Source: DTWD01 sp963662965 (GTDB lineage: Bacteria > Acidobacteriota > Vicinamibacteria > Vicinamibacterales > UBA8438). Taken from it: a stretch of DNA of 64,000 nucleotides. Position numbers and translations under genes: made by a program. Shown piece after piece: positions 9,300 through 18,964 of the stretch (within the stretch, counting starts at the first letter, position 1; each line of letters starts with the position of its first letter). The stretch spans positions 1,860,001-1,924,000 of the forward strand of contig OY759970.1 of the NCBI GenBank assembly GCA_963662965.1, written 5' to 3'. Under the pieces are notes generated by a model, which had not been told where the DNA came from, made no database searches, and saw nothing but the letters and a program-made list of their open reading frames with translations.

Positions 9300-11696
9300 T
9301 CAGTAGCCCTCGAGTGTCGGGAACCGCTCGTCTTCCGGCAGCGGCTGCACGCCGAGCGCGTTGAGCGTCATCGACACCCTCCGATACCTCGCCACGGTCG
9401 CGACGATGCTCATCATCTGGTGCGGGTTGTAACGCTCGGCCAGCGTGTCCCAGGTCTGGTCCGAGACCGTCGTGTCCCGATACATCTCGTTAGCGGCTTG
9501 AATGAGCGCGAGCTCGTTGGCGTTCCAGCCTGGTGCATCCTCCCCCTGCGCGATCCAGAGCGGATCGAGGCCGTGGTCGCGGGCGCGGCCGACGCTGCCG
9601 ACATGCTTCGCCCACTCGTACACCGCCTGCGTGTTCCACCCGGTGCGCAGAATGAGCAGCTCGCGGTCATGCGGCATCAGCCCCGACCGTTCGGGGTTAT
9701 TGACGTAGCCCGGATTCGCGCTCCAGGCGTCGGCCAGCGCCGGATGCCGCTGGCGGGTCCGGGATATCCGAAGCCCAGGTCCCTCGACCGGCTCGACGCG
9801 TGGAATGGTGAGCGGCGCCCCGCGCTCCGGCACCACCACCCGATAGGCGACGTCGTTGGTCGGGAGGCGCGCGCTCGCGCCGTCATCGGGCTGGACGCCG
9901 AATGAGTTGAGCACGATCGACAGCGCGGTCGTGTCGCTCACCGTCACGACCGCATCCATCATGTTGTGAAGACTGTAGCGTTCGGAGAGCGCTGCCCACG
10001 TCTCGTCGGTCACCGACGAATTGCCGAAGAGCTGGTCCGCAAGGCCGATGAGCGCATCTTCGAACGGATCCCACGCCTCAGAGGACGGACCCTGCGCGAT
10101 CTGAAGGACCTCCTCCGCCGTCAGTCCGGCTTCGGCGGCACGGAGCGCATGCGTCGCCCAGAGGCTGGCGTTCTGCGCGAGCCACGCCGTGCGCAGAATC
10201 AAGATCTCGCGATGTCGAGCCGACAAGGTCGACTCGTTCGCGACGTAGCTCAGAAACGGAAAGATCCGATCGGCCAATTCCGGAACGCGGATCAAGGTCC
10301 GGAGCGCGTTCCCCGGGTTGCCGTCCGGCACGTATTTCTGCACCAGCGCCCGCTGCGCGTCGGTCCACTCGGCTTCCGGGAGCGGCGTGATCCGCGCCTC
10401 CCTCAGGCGACGGTGCGGTTGCACGCTTCCGGGCAGCCCGGTGATCGCCCGGGCGGGCTCGATTCGGAGCAGGGCGGCGTCGTCTTCCTCGGTCAGGACG
10501 TAGAGGTAGCCGTCGGGGCCTTGTCGAACGTCGCGGATCCGTTGCTTGAGCTCGGCGAGCAGCCACTCGCGCCGAATCTCTTCGCCGCGTCGGTTGAACA
10601 CGATTCGCTCGAGGTGGCCGGTACGCTGAACCCGTCCCACCGTCATCGAGCCGACAAAGAGGTTGCCCTGCCACGCCGGGAACTGGTCGCCGTTGTAGAA
10701 GGTCAGCCCCGAGGGCGCGATCGACGGCCACCACAGGACCTCCGGCCTTTCGAACTCTTCGAGCCACGGCGTGTCCGACACCCGCAGCCCGGAGTACTCG
10801 CGGCTCGTGGAGGCGATCGGCCAGCCATAGTTGCGGCCGGGTTGGATCATGTTGACTTCGTCGCCGCCCTGCGGCGCGTTCTCGCTTGCCCAGAGCGTGC
10901 CGGTCTCCGGGTGGAAGACCAGACCGAGCTGATTGCGATGACCCAACGAGTAGATCTCCGGCAAGTACTCGGCCTGGCCGACGAACGGATTGTCGTCGGG
11001 AGCGGTGCCGTCCTCGTTCAGCCGCAGCACCTTGCCGACGTGGGTGGTCGGGTCCTGCGCACGCTGCCCGGTCGACGGCGCCCTGATGGCGCCCCCGACC
11101 GTCATGTACAGCTTTCCGTCAGGCCCGAACACGACCCGAGACGCGGCGACGCCCCGACCCCACCCGTCGGCCACGAAGAGGTCGCGCACTTCGGTCAGCG
11201 CCCCGCCGTCGAGACGGCCGCGCGCCAGCGCGATCGTCGCGCCACGCCGGCCGTCGCGCTCCATTGGCTTGGAGTAGGTGAGGTAGATAAGCCGGTCGTC
11301 CTCGGGATGGACGGCGATATCCATCAGACCGGCCAATCGGGTGCCGGTGTAGACCTCGGGCACCCCAGGAATCGGCGTGGGGTCGAGCACGCCGTCGCGA
11401 ATCACCCGCAGGGCCCCGGCGTTGCGTTCGGTCACGAGGATGTCGCCGTTGCGCAGAAAGGCGAAGCCCCACGGATGGGAAAGCCCGGTGGTGACCGGCA
11501 CCACGCGAATCCGTGGCTGGTCGGCGCTGTAGAGCACCACCGGCCCGTCTGGCAGCGCCACCGCCGGCACGCCGCTTAGCGCCGTTGCGCGCTGTCGAGT
11601 CTGGGCCGAGGCGGTGCCGACGCCCAGGACGACGCTGAGGGCGCAGGCGACGAGCGACCAGACGGCTGAAGAACGGCGAGTGGCAAACGATGTCAT
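9300..11696 (-). CDS. PQQ-type sugar dehydrogenase fused to two CMD domains (copy 2)
   Basis: 798 residues from the ATG at 11696; the upstream GGAGGTAGCACC is identical to that of copy 1 at 5480, which decides this start over the longer open frame. Same architecture: signal peptide, sugar dehydrogenase propeller (HPWGFAFLRNGDILVTER, YSLGHRNQLGLVFHPETG, GGDEVNMIQPGRNYGWP) and two CMD domains ending LPEDERFPTLEGY. Most positions match copy 1 by eye, including leader and C-terminus, so this is a fairly recent inverted duplication. Copy 2 differs in the propeller rim (GAIRAPSTGQRAQDPTTHVG against GAFGERRPLAQDPSAHAG), where substrate specificity could have diverged. Confidence 0.88.
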   Translation of the reverse strand: MTSFATRRSSAVWSLVACALSVVLGVGTASAQTRQRATALSGVPAVALPDGPVVLYSADQPRIRVVPVTTGLSHPWGFAFLRNGDILVTERNAGALRVIRDGVLDPTPIPGVPEVYTGTRLAGLMDIAVHPEDDRLIYLTYSKPMERDGRRGATIALARGRLDGGALTEVRDLFVADGWGRGVAASRVVFGPDGKLYMTVGGAIRAPSTGQRAQDPTTHVGKVLRLNEDGTAPDDNPFVGQAEYLPEIYSLGHRNQLGLVFHPETGTLWASENAPQGGDEVNMIQPGRNYGWPIASTSREYSGLRVSDTPWLEEFERPEVLWWPSIAPSGLTFYNGDQFPAWQGNLFVGSMTVGRVQRTGHLERIVFNRRGEEIRREWLLAELKQRIRDVRQGPDGYLYVLTEEDDAALLRIEPARAITGLPGSVQPHRRLREARITPLPEAEWTDAQRALVQKYVPDGNPGNALRTLIRVPELADRIFPFLSYVANESTLSARHREILILRTAWLAQNASLWATHALRAAEAGLTAEEVLQIAQGPSSEAWDPFEDALIGLADQLFGNSSVTDETWAALSERYSLHNMMDAVVTVSDTTALSIVLNSFGVQPDDGASARLPTNDVAYRVVVPERGAPLTIPRVEPVEGPGLRISRTRQRHPALADAWSANPGYVNNPERSGLMPHDRELLILRTGWNTQAVYEWAKHVGSVGRARDHGLDPLWIAQGEDAPGWNANELALIQAANEMYRDTTVSDQTWDTLAERYNPHQMMSIVATVARYRRVSMTLNALGVQPLPEDERFPTLEGY

Positions 11697-11807
11697 GGTG
11701 CTACCTCCGTGTTGCGATTCTGCTCGTGGCATATCTATCCGTCAACCATGGGCGAAATCTGGGAGAGGGGAATGGGTGTATAAGGGTGTGTGGGAGGTCG
11801 TATCAAG

Positions 11808-12692
11808 ATGGGCACTTCGCTTAAGGTCAGAGGCTGGATGGTGGCGACGGCGATTGTGACGGCCGCCGCGGCCGCCGTCCTCTCGCTGTCGGTGGGAACG
11901 ACCGCCGGTCAGACCGCGGCCTATCGCGCGCCACGGTTGCCCGGGACGGCACACCCAGACTTGTCGGGCATTTGGCAGGCCTTCGTCACGGCCAATTGGG
12001 ACGTTCAGGACCATGGTGTGCAACCGGGACCTTTTGTCGAGCGCCTCGGCGTGTGGGGCGCACAACCCGCGGGGCAAGGCGTGGTCGAGGGCAATGAGAT
12101 CCCGTACCGACCGGAGGCATTGGCGACAAAGCGTGAGAATTTCGAGAATCGGTTGGCCGTGGACCACGACAACGTGAACACCGTTGGTGACCCGGAAGCC
12201 AAGTGTTATCTGCCGGGTGTGCCACGCGCCACGTATATGCCCTTTCCCTTTCAGATTATTCAGAGTACGGAGAAAATCATCATCGCGTATCAGTTTGCGA
12301 GTGCCAATCGCACCATTCCCTTGGGCCAACCCACGACGGCTCCCGTCGATAGTTGGATGGGGTGGTCGAACGGTCACTGGGAGGGGGATACGCTGGTGGT
12401 CGACGTGCGAGGCTTCAACGGCCTGGCGTGGTTCGACCGGGCGGGGAATTTCCATAGCGACGCTCTCCACGTCGTCGAACGCTACACGCCCATCAGTCCG
12501 TACCACCTCATGTACGAAGCGACGATCGAAGACCCGAACGTCTTTACGCGACCCTGGAAGATGAGTATGCCCCTCTATCGTCGTATAGAGGAGGACGTGC
12601 GATTGCTGGAGTTCAAGTGCGTGGACCTCGCCGAGGAATATGTGTACGGAGGCCTCGTCGCAGGCTCAGGCAGTGGGGGAGGTACAAGGTGA
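11808..12692 (+). CDS. Type B secreted protein of the WEGDTLVVD superfamily
   Basis: 294 residues from the ATG at 11808, which has GGGAGGT 9 bp upstream. Signal peptide at residues 9-35. Motifs: HPDLSGIWQAF, KCYLPGVPRATYMPFPFQI, GHWEGDTLVVDVRGFNG, NFHSDALHVVERYTPI, YEATIEDPNVFTRPWKM and a C-terminal LLEFKCVDLAEEY. I know no experimentally defined function for this family. It shares the WEGDTLVV and DP-x-x-(F/W)-(T)-RPW core with the type A proteins but lacks their FEYACHEGNY ending. Its stop overlaps the GTG of the next gene by 4 bp, so it heads a three-gene operon (type B, type A, DUF6152). Confidence 0.8.
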   Translation: MGTSLKVRGWMVATAIVTAAAAAVLSLSVGTTAGQTAAYRAPRLPGTAHPDLSGIWQAFVTANWDVQDHGVQPGPFVERLGVWGAQPAGQGVVEGNEIPYRPEALATKRENFENRLAVDHDNVNTVGDPEAKCYLPGVPRATYMPFPFQIIQSTEKIIIAYQFASANRTIPLGQPTTAPVDSWMGWSNGHWEGDTLVVDVRGFNGLAWFDRAGNFHSDALHVVERYTPISPYHLMYEATIEDPNVFTRPWKMSMPLYRRIEEDVRLLEFKCVDLAEEYVYGGLVAGSGSGGGTR

Positions 12693-13909
12693 GGCATCGA
12701 TGGCTCGTAACCGCAGGCTTGCCGGTCGTCGTGATCGGGGTGATCTGTCTAGCGTCGGTACCGATCGCGGCCCAAGCTCCCGCCCGTACCTCCTGGGGCG
12801 ATCCGGATCTGCAGGGCATGTGGGACACTCGGACCTACACACCGTTCGAGCGCCCAGTGGAGTTCGGTACGCGGGAGTTCATGACCGCTGAGGAAGCCGC
12901 TGAACGGGAGCGGCTTGGGCTACGCCGCATCGTGAGTGATGACGACGATGACGCCATCGCAGACGAGCTCGTGCAACAGGACGTGAGACGATACGCCCGG
13001 TCGGACGCCACGGACGACGGCCGGCCCGGATTCCGGATCGCGGGAGCCGAGTACAACGCCTTCTGGAGCGCCGACCCCACCTCACCCAAGCTGTCCCTGC
13101 GCACGTCACAGATCGTGGATCCACCCGATGGGCAAATGCCGCCATTGACGCGCGAAGCGCTGATGACGTGGGAAGCCAGAGAGCAGGCGCGGAGCGTGCG
13201 TAGCCAGGCCGACGACTGGGAGGACCGGGGCCTGTCGGAGCGTTGTATCACCCGTAATGGTCTGCCTGGCGAAATGCTGGGGAGTGGTCAGCAGCCGCTC
13301 AAGGAGATCGTGCAAACACCCGGGTACGTGAGCATTGTGATGCCCTACGGGTATGTTCGGATTATCCCAGTGAACCGAGTGAACGAAGGCGAGCCGGCTC
13401 CTCTGGGGTCAGCCATCCGCCAGTGGAATGGCGATTCGCGTGGCCGGTGGGAAGGCGACACCCTGGTGGTCGAGACGGCGAACTTCAAGAACACCGTGAA
13501 GAATGTCGTTCCGGCTCACGGGGGGCCGTTCGGCGGGTCGGCGCACGTCCACTATTACCCGGGAACCGGAGAGACATTCCGTTTGACCGAACGCTTCACG
13601 CGGATCGACCCCGAGACGCTCGAGTACCGTTACACGGTCCAAGATCCCAGCGTGTTCGTAAGACCCTGGAGCACCGTCAACTATTTCACGCTCGATCCGT
13701 GGACGGCCGAAGGCAATCAGGATCGGCTCTTCGAGTACGCGTGTCACGAACACAATTACGGCATGGTGAATGCCATCCGAGGCGCGCGCACTGATCGGCA
13801 GTGGGCGATGGACGAGGCGGCTCGCGAGACAGCCATCCGCGAGAAAGAGCTGCAGGAAAAACGGGAACAGTTGACGGCTTGGGAAGAGTCGAATACGAGC
13901 GGCCGCTGA
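12689..13909 (+). CDS. Type A secreted protein (WGDPDLQGMW family)
   Basis: GTG at 12689 with GGGGGAGGT just upstream and a GTGA overlap with the previous stop; 406 residues. Signal peptide (VVVIGVICLASVPIAAQ), then WGDPDLQGMWDTRTYTPFERP, QIVDPPDGQMPPLT, RCITRNGLPG, RGRWEGDTLVVETANF, RLTERFTRID, QDPSVFVRPW and FEYACHEHNYGM. Compared with other type A members it has a Gly/His-rich insertion (HGGPFGGSAHVHYYPGTG) after the WEGDT motif and a charged, probably coiled C-terminal tail of about 40 residues. Family function unknown. Confidence 0.82.
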   Translation: MRHRWLVTAGLPVVVIGVICLASVPIAAQAPARTSWGDPDLQGMWDTRTYTPFERPVEFGTREFMTAEEAAERERLGLRRIVSDDDDDAIADELVQQDVRRYARSDATDDGRPGFRIAGAEYNAFWSADPTSPKLSLRTSQIVDPPDGQMPPLTREALMTWEAREQARSVRSQADDWEDRGLSERCITRNGLPGEMLGSGQQPLKEIVQTPGYVSIVMPYGYVRIIPVNRVNEGEPAPLGSAIRQWNGDSRGRWEGDTLVVETANFKNTVKNVVPAHGGPFGGSAHVHYYPGTGETFRLTERFTRIDPETLEYRYTVQDPSVFVRPWSTVNYFTLDPWTAEGNQDRLFEYACHEHNYGMVNAIRGARTDRQWAMDEAARETAIREKELQEKREQLTAWEESNTSGR

Positions 13910-13959
13910 CACCGTGCCATGAGACACCAGGTGGATTTCGGAAGCAGGAGGCAGGTCCG

Positions 13960-14394
13960 ATGCGAACAACGGTAGTGCTTGTCGGTGTCGGCGTCGCGTT
14001 ACTCGTGGTTGGAGCCGTCGTCCCGGTGTGGGCGCATCATGCATTCGCGGCGGAATTCGACGCGAGCAGTCCAGTTGAGTTGAACGGCACGGTCGTCAGG
14101 ATGGAGTGGGTGAACCCCCACACCTGGATTCACATCGACGTGGCACAGCCAGACGGGTCCGAGGAACGGTGGATGATCGAAGGTGGTCCGCCGACCTCGC
14201 TGCTCAGGCGGGGATTCACGAAGGCGTCGTTGCTGGCGGGAACCGAGGTGTTTGTCGAGGGGTTTCGGGCGAAGGACGGATCGCAAAAAGCGAACGGCCG
14301 GGACGTGACCTTCGCCGACGGGAGCAAGCTGTTTCTCGGTTCGTCTGGTACCGGCGCTCCAATCGACGGTAGGGATCAAACGGAGCGGCGGTAA
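13960..14394 (+). CDS. DUF6152 family secreted protein
   Basis: 144 residues, ATG preceded by an AGGAGGCAGG ribosome site. Signal peptide ending VWAHHAF; the HHAFAAEFD motif directly after cleavage is the family hallmark, followed by ELNGTVVRMEWVNPHTWIH, LLRRGFTKASL, a G-x-x-AKDGS segment and FADGSKLFLGSSGTGAP. The fold is probably a small beta barrel; the conserved N-terminal His pair suggests metal binding, but this is inference. Third gene of the type B-type A-DUF6152 operon; a close relative closes the matching operon at 36256. Confidence 0.85.
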   Translation: MRTTVVLVGVGVALLVVGAVVPVWAHHAFAAEFDASSPVELNGTVVRMEWVNPHTWIHIDVAQPDGSEERWMIEGGPPTSLLRRGFTKASLLAGTEVFVEGFRAKDGSQKANGRDVTFADGSKLFLGSSGTGAPIDGRDQTERR

Positions 14395-14417
14395 GTCGCC
14401 GGCGCACACCGCTGGGC

Positions 14418-17400
14418 TCAGTATCGGAAGAGATACTGGATCTTCGTGAAGACCGCCCGGTTGGTCTGCTGATACCCGGTGCCCGTGATGTTAACCTGGT
14501 CCTCGATCTCGAACTGCTCACGCTGCAGGTAGTGATCGTCGTAGCCGATGTAGAACGCGGTCCCGGAGTTGACGCGATAGGTAAAGAGGAAGTTGAGTCC
14601 TAGCGTTTCGTCGTAGGTGTTGACCTCGGTGATGTTCCGGAACAGCAGCCGGTCGGTGAACTGATAGGTGCTCAGCGCGCGGATGATCTTGACGTCGAAG
14701 ATCTGTCCGTTCTCGTCTCGCTCACCGTCGTTGATGCCGTGGACGAAGAACCCGCCCGGGTCGCTGAACCGGCTCGTGTTGATGTTGATCTGGGACTGGA
14801 ATCGAGACACGGGTCTGAAGCCGATGAACGCAAACAGGGCGGTTTCCAGACCGATAAACGGGTTGGCGCGGTCGAAGTAGATCTGGTCGCCCCAACTGAG
14901 TCCACCCCCGAACCCGATGAGGCGACTGGTGTTCACGTTGCCAAACAATCGGTAGTTCTGCTTGGTGAAGTTGATCCCTTCGAAGCGCTCCATGTCCCGA
15001 TTGGCGGTGAGGTTGGCGCGGATGTTCTTCGCGAAGTTGCCGCTCAGTCCTGCGCTGAGATTCTCGTCCTCCAGCACCTGGTCGAAGTTGTAGTTCTGGC
15101 CGTAGCGGACCTGGGGACCCCAGCTGAGCACCCAGCTCTCTGGCCACCACTGATACTGGATGCTGGTGTCGTAGCGCTGCATGTCGGTTCGGCGCACGAA
15201 CCCGATGTCGGTCTTGAAGTCGGGGGACAGCGAAAAGGCGTCAATTGAATAGCTCAGGTTGCGCCCTCGCTTCCGAAACCCGAAGTCCATCAGATACCCG
15301 TCGCTCTGGAGGGTGTCATCGCTGAGGTGCTGGGTGCCGAGCGCGCGGAACCCGAGCTGGTGGGTGTCGCCGACCCGGAAGTTGCTGTCGAGTCCGGCGA
15401 GGCGGCTGTAGCCGTCGAGAAATTCGCGGTCAGTGAAGATCGCCCCGATAAACGATTCGGAGTACAGGTCGTAGCGCACGCGACCGACGAACGTCTGCGC
15501 CGACTGATCGAACGCCGGGTTGAACGGATCGTCAATCCCCAGACTCGCGCCCTCGTCGTTGGTATAGATCACGCCGAGCGTGGTCTTGCCGGCCTTCCCC
15601 GTCAGCTTCGCGCCGTAGAGCGGGTCGACGATCGTGCGTGTGTGGACGACGGTCACCGGAGCCTGGATCTGGAAGATCTCGGCGCCTTCGAGAAAGAACG
15701 GCCGCAACTCCGGGAAAAACAGCGCGAACCGTTGGTTGACCTCGACCTGGGGACGGTCCGACTCGATCTGTGAAAAGTCGGGGTTCAACGTGAAGTCGGC
15801 GATAAGGTTCGACGTCACGCCGTACTTGAAGTTGGCGCCCCCCTCGGGTCGTGGCTTGCCGTCGACAGCCTTGCCGACGTCGGCATCGAACGAGCCGAAC
15901 CGGAACGCGGTGAACGTCGGTTGGATCTCGATGTTTCGGCTGGTCGACAGCCCCGTCATGCCGTCGAGGACCCCCATTTGGGGAAGGAATCCGGCGATGT
16001 CTCGCGAGATGGGCGACCAGACGAGTGTTTCGTCCTTGCCTCGGATCTCACGCACGATCTGGAAGCCCCACGTGTGCGGCAGGTCGTTTCCGCGCTGCGG
16101 GTACCGCAGGCTCTTGAACGGAATGCTCATTTCGACCGTGAAGCCGTCCTCGACGAGTTGACCGCCGGTGCTGTAGAGGGCGTCCCATGACCGGTCGCCG
16201 CGCGGCACCCCGCCTCGGCTCCCACCGCCGCCGCCGCGGCCGCCGCGACGGCCGCCGCCGAACCCCCCGCCGGCACCACGGCCGGCCACGATCGAGTCGC
16301 CCTGCACGCCGTAGCCGTTCACCGAGAAGACGTAGGCACGCTGCTGGTCAAGAAAGGTGTCGAAGTAGACGGAGATGGTGTCGTCGCTGAAGCCGGCCCG
16401 GTCGCGGTCCACGCGGTTGGCGCGCATGATGCCGGGGTCCTGGTACTTGGCATGGACGGCGAGGTAGATGTTCGAGTTGTCGTACGCCAGGTAGACGTCG
16501 GTGTCCTCGGTCGCGGGCGCGCCGTCCAGCGGCCGCTGCTGGACGAACCCGGTGATCCGTGCGGCGTCCCGCCAGACGGCATCGTCGAGTCGACCGTCGA
16601 CGTCGGGCGGGGTTCGGGTCCGCACGGGCCGCACCGTGACGCGACCCGCCAGGGCGCCCGCGTTCCCCGCGGCCGGCGCTTCCCGGAACTGTGGTGGTTC
16701 CTCACCCACGGTGATGCCACCGGTCACGGCGGCAGCCGGCGGCCTTCGGCTACGGCCGCTGTCGTTCGCGCCGTCGCCGCTGTCCGTGGAGGGTGTGAAG
16801 GACGGGACGGCCGAGAACGCTCCACCGTTGCCTTGCCCATCCGGAGCGCCCGGCGAGTCGGCCGGACCTTCACCTTCAGCCGGCCGACTCCGACGCGACG
16901 GTCCGGGGCGAGCGTCGGCGGCGGCGACCGACGGGGCTCCGCGGCCGGCGATCTCGGCGAACCCCGCGCTCAACTCGGCAACCACGCGGTCCTGCAGGGC
17001 GAAGAACTCATCGAGGCTGCCGTCGACCGTGACGCTCGCGTGGGCGCGGCCGGTCTCGACGCTGAGAATGCGGGCCGTAATTCGCAGCTGGTCTCCCAGG
17101 CGCTGGAATCCACCGGCGACGATCCACGCGACGTCCAGCTCCCTGGCGAGGTCACGCGACACCTCGTCGCTCAGCGCGAGCGCCGCATCTGGGCCGTCGG
17201 CCTCCAGCGAACCGAGGAAGGCCTCTCGCCCCACGACCGAGAGCCCGGAGAGCCCTTCGAAGTCGGTGGCGACGGTTTCCGCGATGCCCGCCCCGAGCCA
17301 GTCGTCCTCAGGCTGACCCGAAATGTTGGCGAACGGGAAGACGGCCACCGTGCCCTGCGCGGCACCCTGGCTGTAAGCGATCTCGCATAGGGCCAGAAAC

Positions 17401-17465
17401 GCCAGGCAGAGCAGCGTCACCACCGGCACGGTCCCACGACGAAACGCGATCTGACTCGAACTCAC
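14418..17465 (-). CDS. TolB-like / CBM9-like / DUF5916 outer-membrane protein
   Basis: About 1015 residues from the GTG at 17465 (GAGG 6 bp upstream). After a signal peptide, residues 40-165 resemble the TolB/CsgG N-terminal fold (VAVFPFANISGQPEDDWLGAGIAE). A Pro/Gly-rich linker follows, then a CBM9-like domain near 285-380 (DVDGRLDDAVWRDAARITGF), a very Gly/Arg-rich loop near 395-425, and a long DUF5916 beta-barrel ending KIQYLFRY, a typical aromatic outer-membrane C-terminus. The joining of a TolB-like domain to DUF5916 is less common than DUF5916 alone. Likely an outer-membrane binding or transport protein. Convergent with the DUF6152 gene (23 bp apart). Confidence 0.82.
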   Translation of the reverse strand: MSSSQIAFRRGTVPVVTLLCLAFLALCEIAYSQGAAQGTVAVFPFANISGQPEDDWLGAGIAETVATDFEGLSGLSVVGREAFLGSLEADGPDAALALSDEVSRDLARELDVAWIVAGGFQRLGDQLRITARILSVETGRAHASVTVDGSLDEFFALQDRVVAELSAGFAEIAGRGAPSVAAADARPGPSRRSRPAEGEGPADSPGAPDGQGNGGAFSAVPSFTPSTDSGDGANDSGRSRRPPAAAVTGGITVGEEPPQFREAPAAGNAGALAGRVTVRPVRTRTPPDVDGRLDDAVWRDAARITGFVQQRPLDGAPATEDTDVYLAYDNSNIYLAVHAKYQDPGIMRANRVDRDRAGFSDDTISVYFDTFLDQQRAYVFSVNGYGVQGDSIVAGRGAGGGFGGGRRGGRGGGGGSRGGVPRGDRSWDALYSTGGQLVEDGFTVEMSIPFKSLRYPQRGNDLPHTWGFQIVREIRGKDETLVWSPISRDIAGFLPQMGVLDGMTGLSTSRNIEIQPTFTAFRFGSFDADVGKAVDGKPRPEGGANFKYGVTSNLIADFTLNPDFSQIESDRPQVEVNQRFALFFPELRPFFLEGAEIFQIQAPVTVVHTRTIVDPLYGAKLTGKAGKTTLGVIYTNDEGASLGIDDPFNPAFDQSAQTFVGRVRYDLYSESFIGAIFTDREFLDGYSRLAGLDSNFRVGDTHQLGFRALGTQHLSDDTLQSDGYLMDFGFRKRGRNLSYSIDAFSLSPDFKTDIGFVRRTDMQRYDTSIQYQWWPESWVLSWGPQVRYGQNYNFDQVLEDENLSAGLSGNFAKNIRANLTANRDMERFEGINFTKQNYRLFGNVNTSRLIGFGGGLSWGDQIYFDRANPFIGLETALFAFIGFRPVSRFQSQININTSRFSDPGGFFVHGINDGERDENGQIFDVKIIRALSTYQFTDRLLFRNITEVNTYDETLGLNFLFTYRVNSGTAFYIGYDDHYLQREQFEIEDQVNITGTGYQQTNRAVFTKIQYLFRY

Positions 17466-17717
17466 AATCAACCTCTATCGACAGGTGTCGACTAGCCGCA
17501 CGGCGAATCGCCGGCGAAAGTAGCTATTCCCCGATACTTCGTGAGACGCTTCTCGCGGCCGACTCGTTTAGCCCGATTCTGCCTCGCCGCCATTCCAATT
17601 TTACTCGGCTACTTAGTTACAGCGGACCGGTTTAGACGGTTGTGGGCCGTTCGAAGCTGTGAGATAACGGAGAGGCTAAGTGGCATGATCGGCGGAGATT
17701 TCGAGAGAGGATGTTTC

Positions 17718-18948
17718 ATGAGACGTTGCGCGTTCGTAGTCGCCACCTGGTTGCTCGCGCTGTCGCCGGCGGCCGCCCAAGATTCACCGTTGGACTATCC
17801 GCAGTGGCGCGGTCCGGCGCGTGATGGCTCCGCGGCGGCGTTCGTCGAGCCGGCGGCCTGGCCGGAGCGGCTGGACCGGAGCTGGGCGGTCGAGGTCGGC
17901 ACCGGCTACGGGACCCCGATCATCATCGGCGCTCACGTGTACACCTTCACGCGGCAGGACGGCGATGAGGTGCTGAGCGCCATCGACACCGCCACCGGAC
18001 GCATCGTGTGGCAAACGCGCTATCCGGCGCCGTACCGCGCGAATGCGGGAACCGAGCGCCACGGCCCCGGGCCGAAGTCGACGCCGCTCTTCTCCGACGG
18101 CAAGCTGTATACACTCGGGATCAGCGGCATCGTCTCGGTGTTCGATACGGGTGACGGGACCTTGCTCTGGCAGCACCCCGCCCCGCCCGTCGATCCGCTC
18201 TATGCCACGGCCATGTCTCCGCTGGTGGACCGGGGCCGCGTGATCTTTCACGTCGGCGGCCACGACCAAGGTGCCCTGACGGCGTTCGACGCGGACACGG
18301 GAGCGGTCACCTGGCGCTGGGACGGAGATGGGCCGGCGTATGCGTCACCGATCCTCGCGGAGATCGACGGAACCCGGCACATCGTGACGATTACGCAGCG
18401 GCACATCGTCGGGGTGTCGGCCGACACGGGTGAGCTGCTCTGGGAGCGGCCGTTCGTGTCGAACAGTACCAACAACTCGATTACGCCGATCGCGTACGAC
18501 GACAGCCTCATCGTGTCGGGTCACAACCTCGGGGTCACCAGGTTCCGACCGGTGCAGCGGGAGGGCCAGTGGGTGACGGAGACCGTCTGGAACAACCAGG
18601 ATGTGGGGCTCTTCATGAGCAACGGCGTGTTGGTCGATGATACGTTCTTCAGTATGTCCCATACCAACAGCGGCCAGTTCTTTGCCCTAGACGCCGCCAC
18701 CGGAGAGACGCTCTGGTCCACACCGGGTCGGGAGGCGACCAACACGTCGATCGTCAAGGCGGGCGATCTGCTGTTCCTGCTCAATGACGATGCCGAGCTC
18801 ATCGTGGCCCGAGCCAGCCGCGCGCGATTCGAGCCGTTCCGGCGCTACACGGTGGCCGACAGCGCCACCCAGGGCGCAACCGGCGATTTCGGGGAACCGG
18901 CTGTTCGTGAAGGACGTCTCGACGCTCGCCCTCTGGACCTTGGACTGA
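17718..18948 (+). CDS. PQQ-like beta-propeller (BamB-like), C-terminus frameshifted
   Basis: ATG at 17718 gives a signal peptide (FVVATWLLALSPAAAQ) and the family start YPQWRGPARDGS. Blade repeats include AIDTATGRIVWQTRYP, FDADTGAVTWRWDGDGP, VSADTGELLWERPF and LDAATGETLWSTPG. As written the frame runs to 19031 with a non-homologous tail of about 50 residues; moving one base at the CCC run near 18868-18870 restores the expected ending (AQPAISGNRLFVKDVSTLAL) with a stop at 18946-18948. So this is a one-base insertion, real or an assembly error. Such propellers bind PQQ or serve as scaffolds. About 250 bp of non-coding, comparatively AT-rich DNA separates it from the divergent DUF5916 gene. Confidence 0.78.
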
Positions 18949-18964
18949 CACGCGGGCGCGCGTT

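Noticed and set aside
9255..9300. Possible tRNA-Gln(CTG): the 17 bases at 9279-9295 resemble an anticodon arm
   Set aside because: No acceptor stem, no proper D stem and no T arm follow; the 3' side runs straight into a coding sequence. It is better explained as a hairpin at the gene end.
9966..11579. 537-residue open frame on the plus strand
   Set aside because: It is antisense to the dehydrogenase-CMD gene, which has clear domains and a ribosome site.
16187..16300. GC-rich repetitive tract that might be a repeat array
   Set aside because: It encodes the Gly/Arg-rich loop of the DUF5916 protein in frame, with no regular repeat unit.
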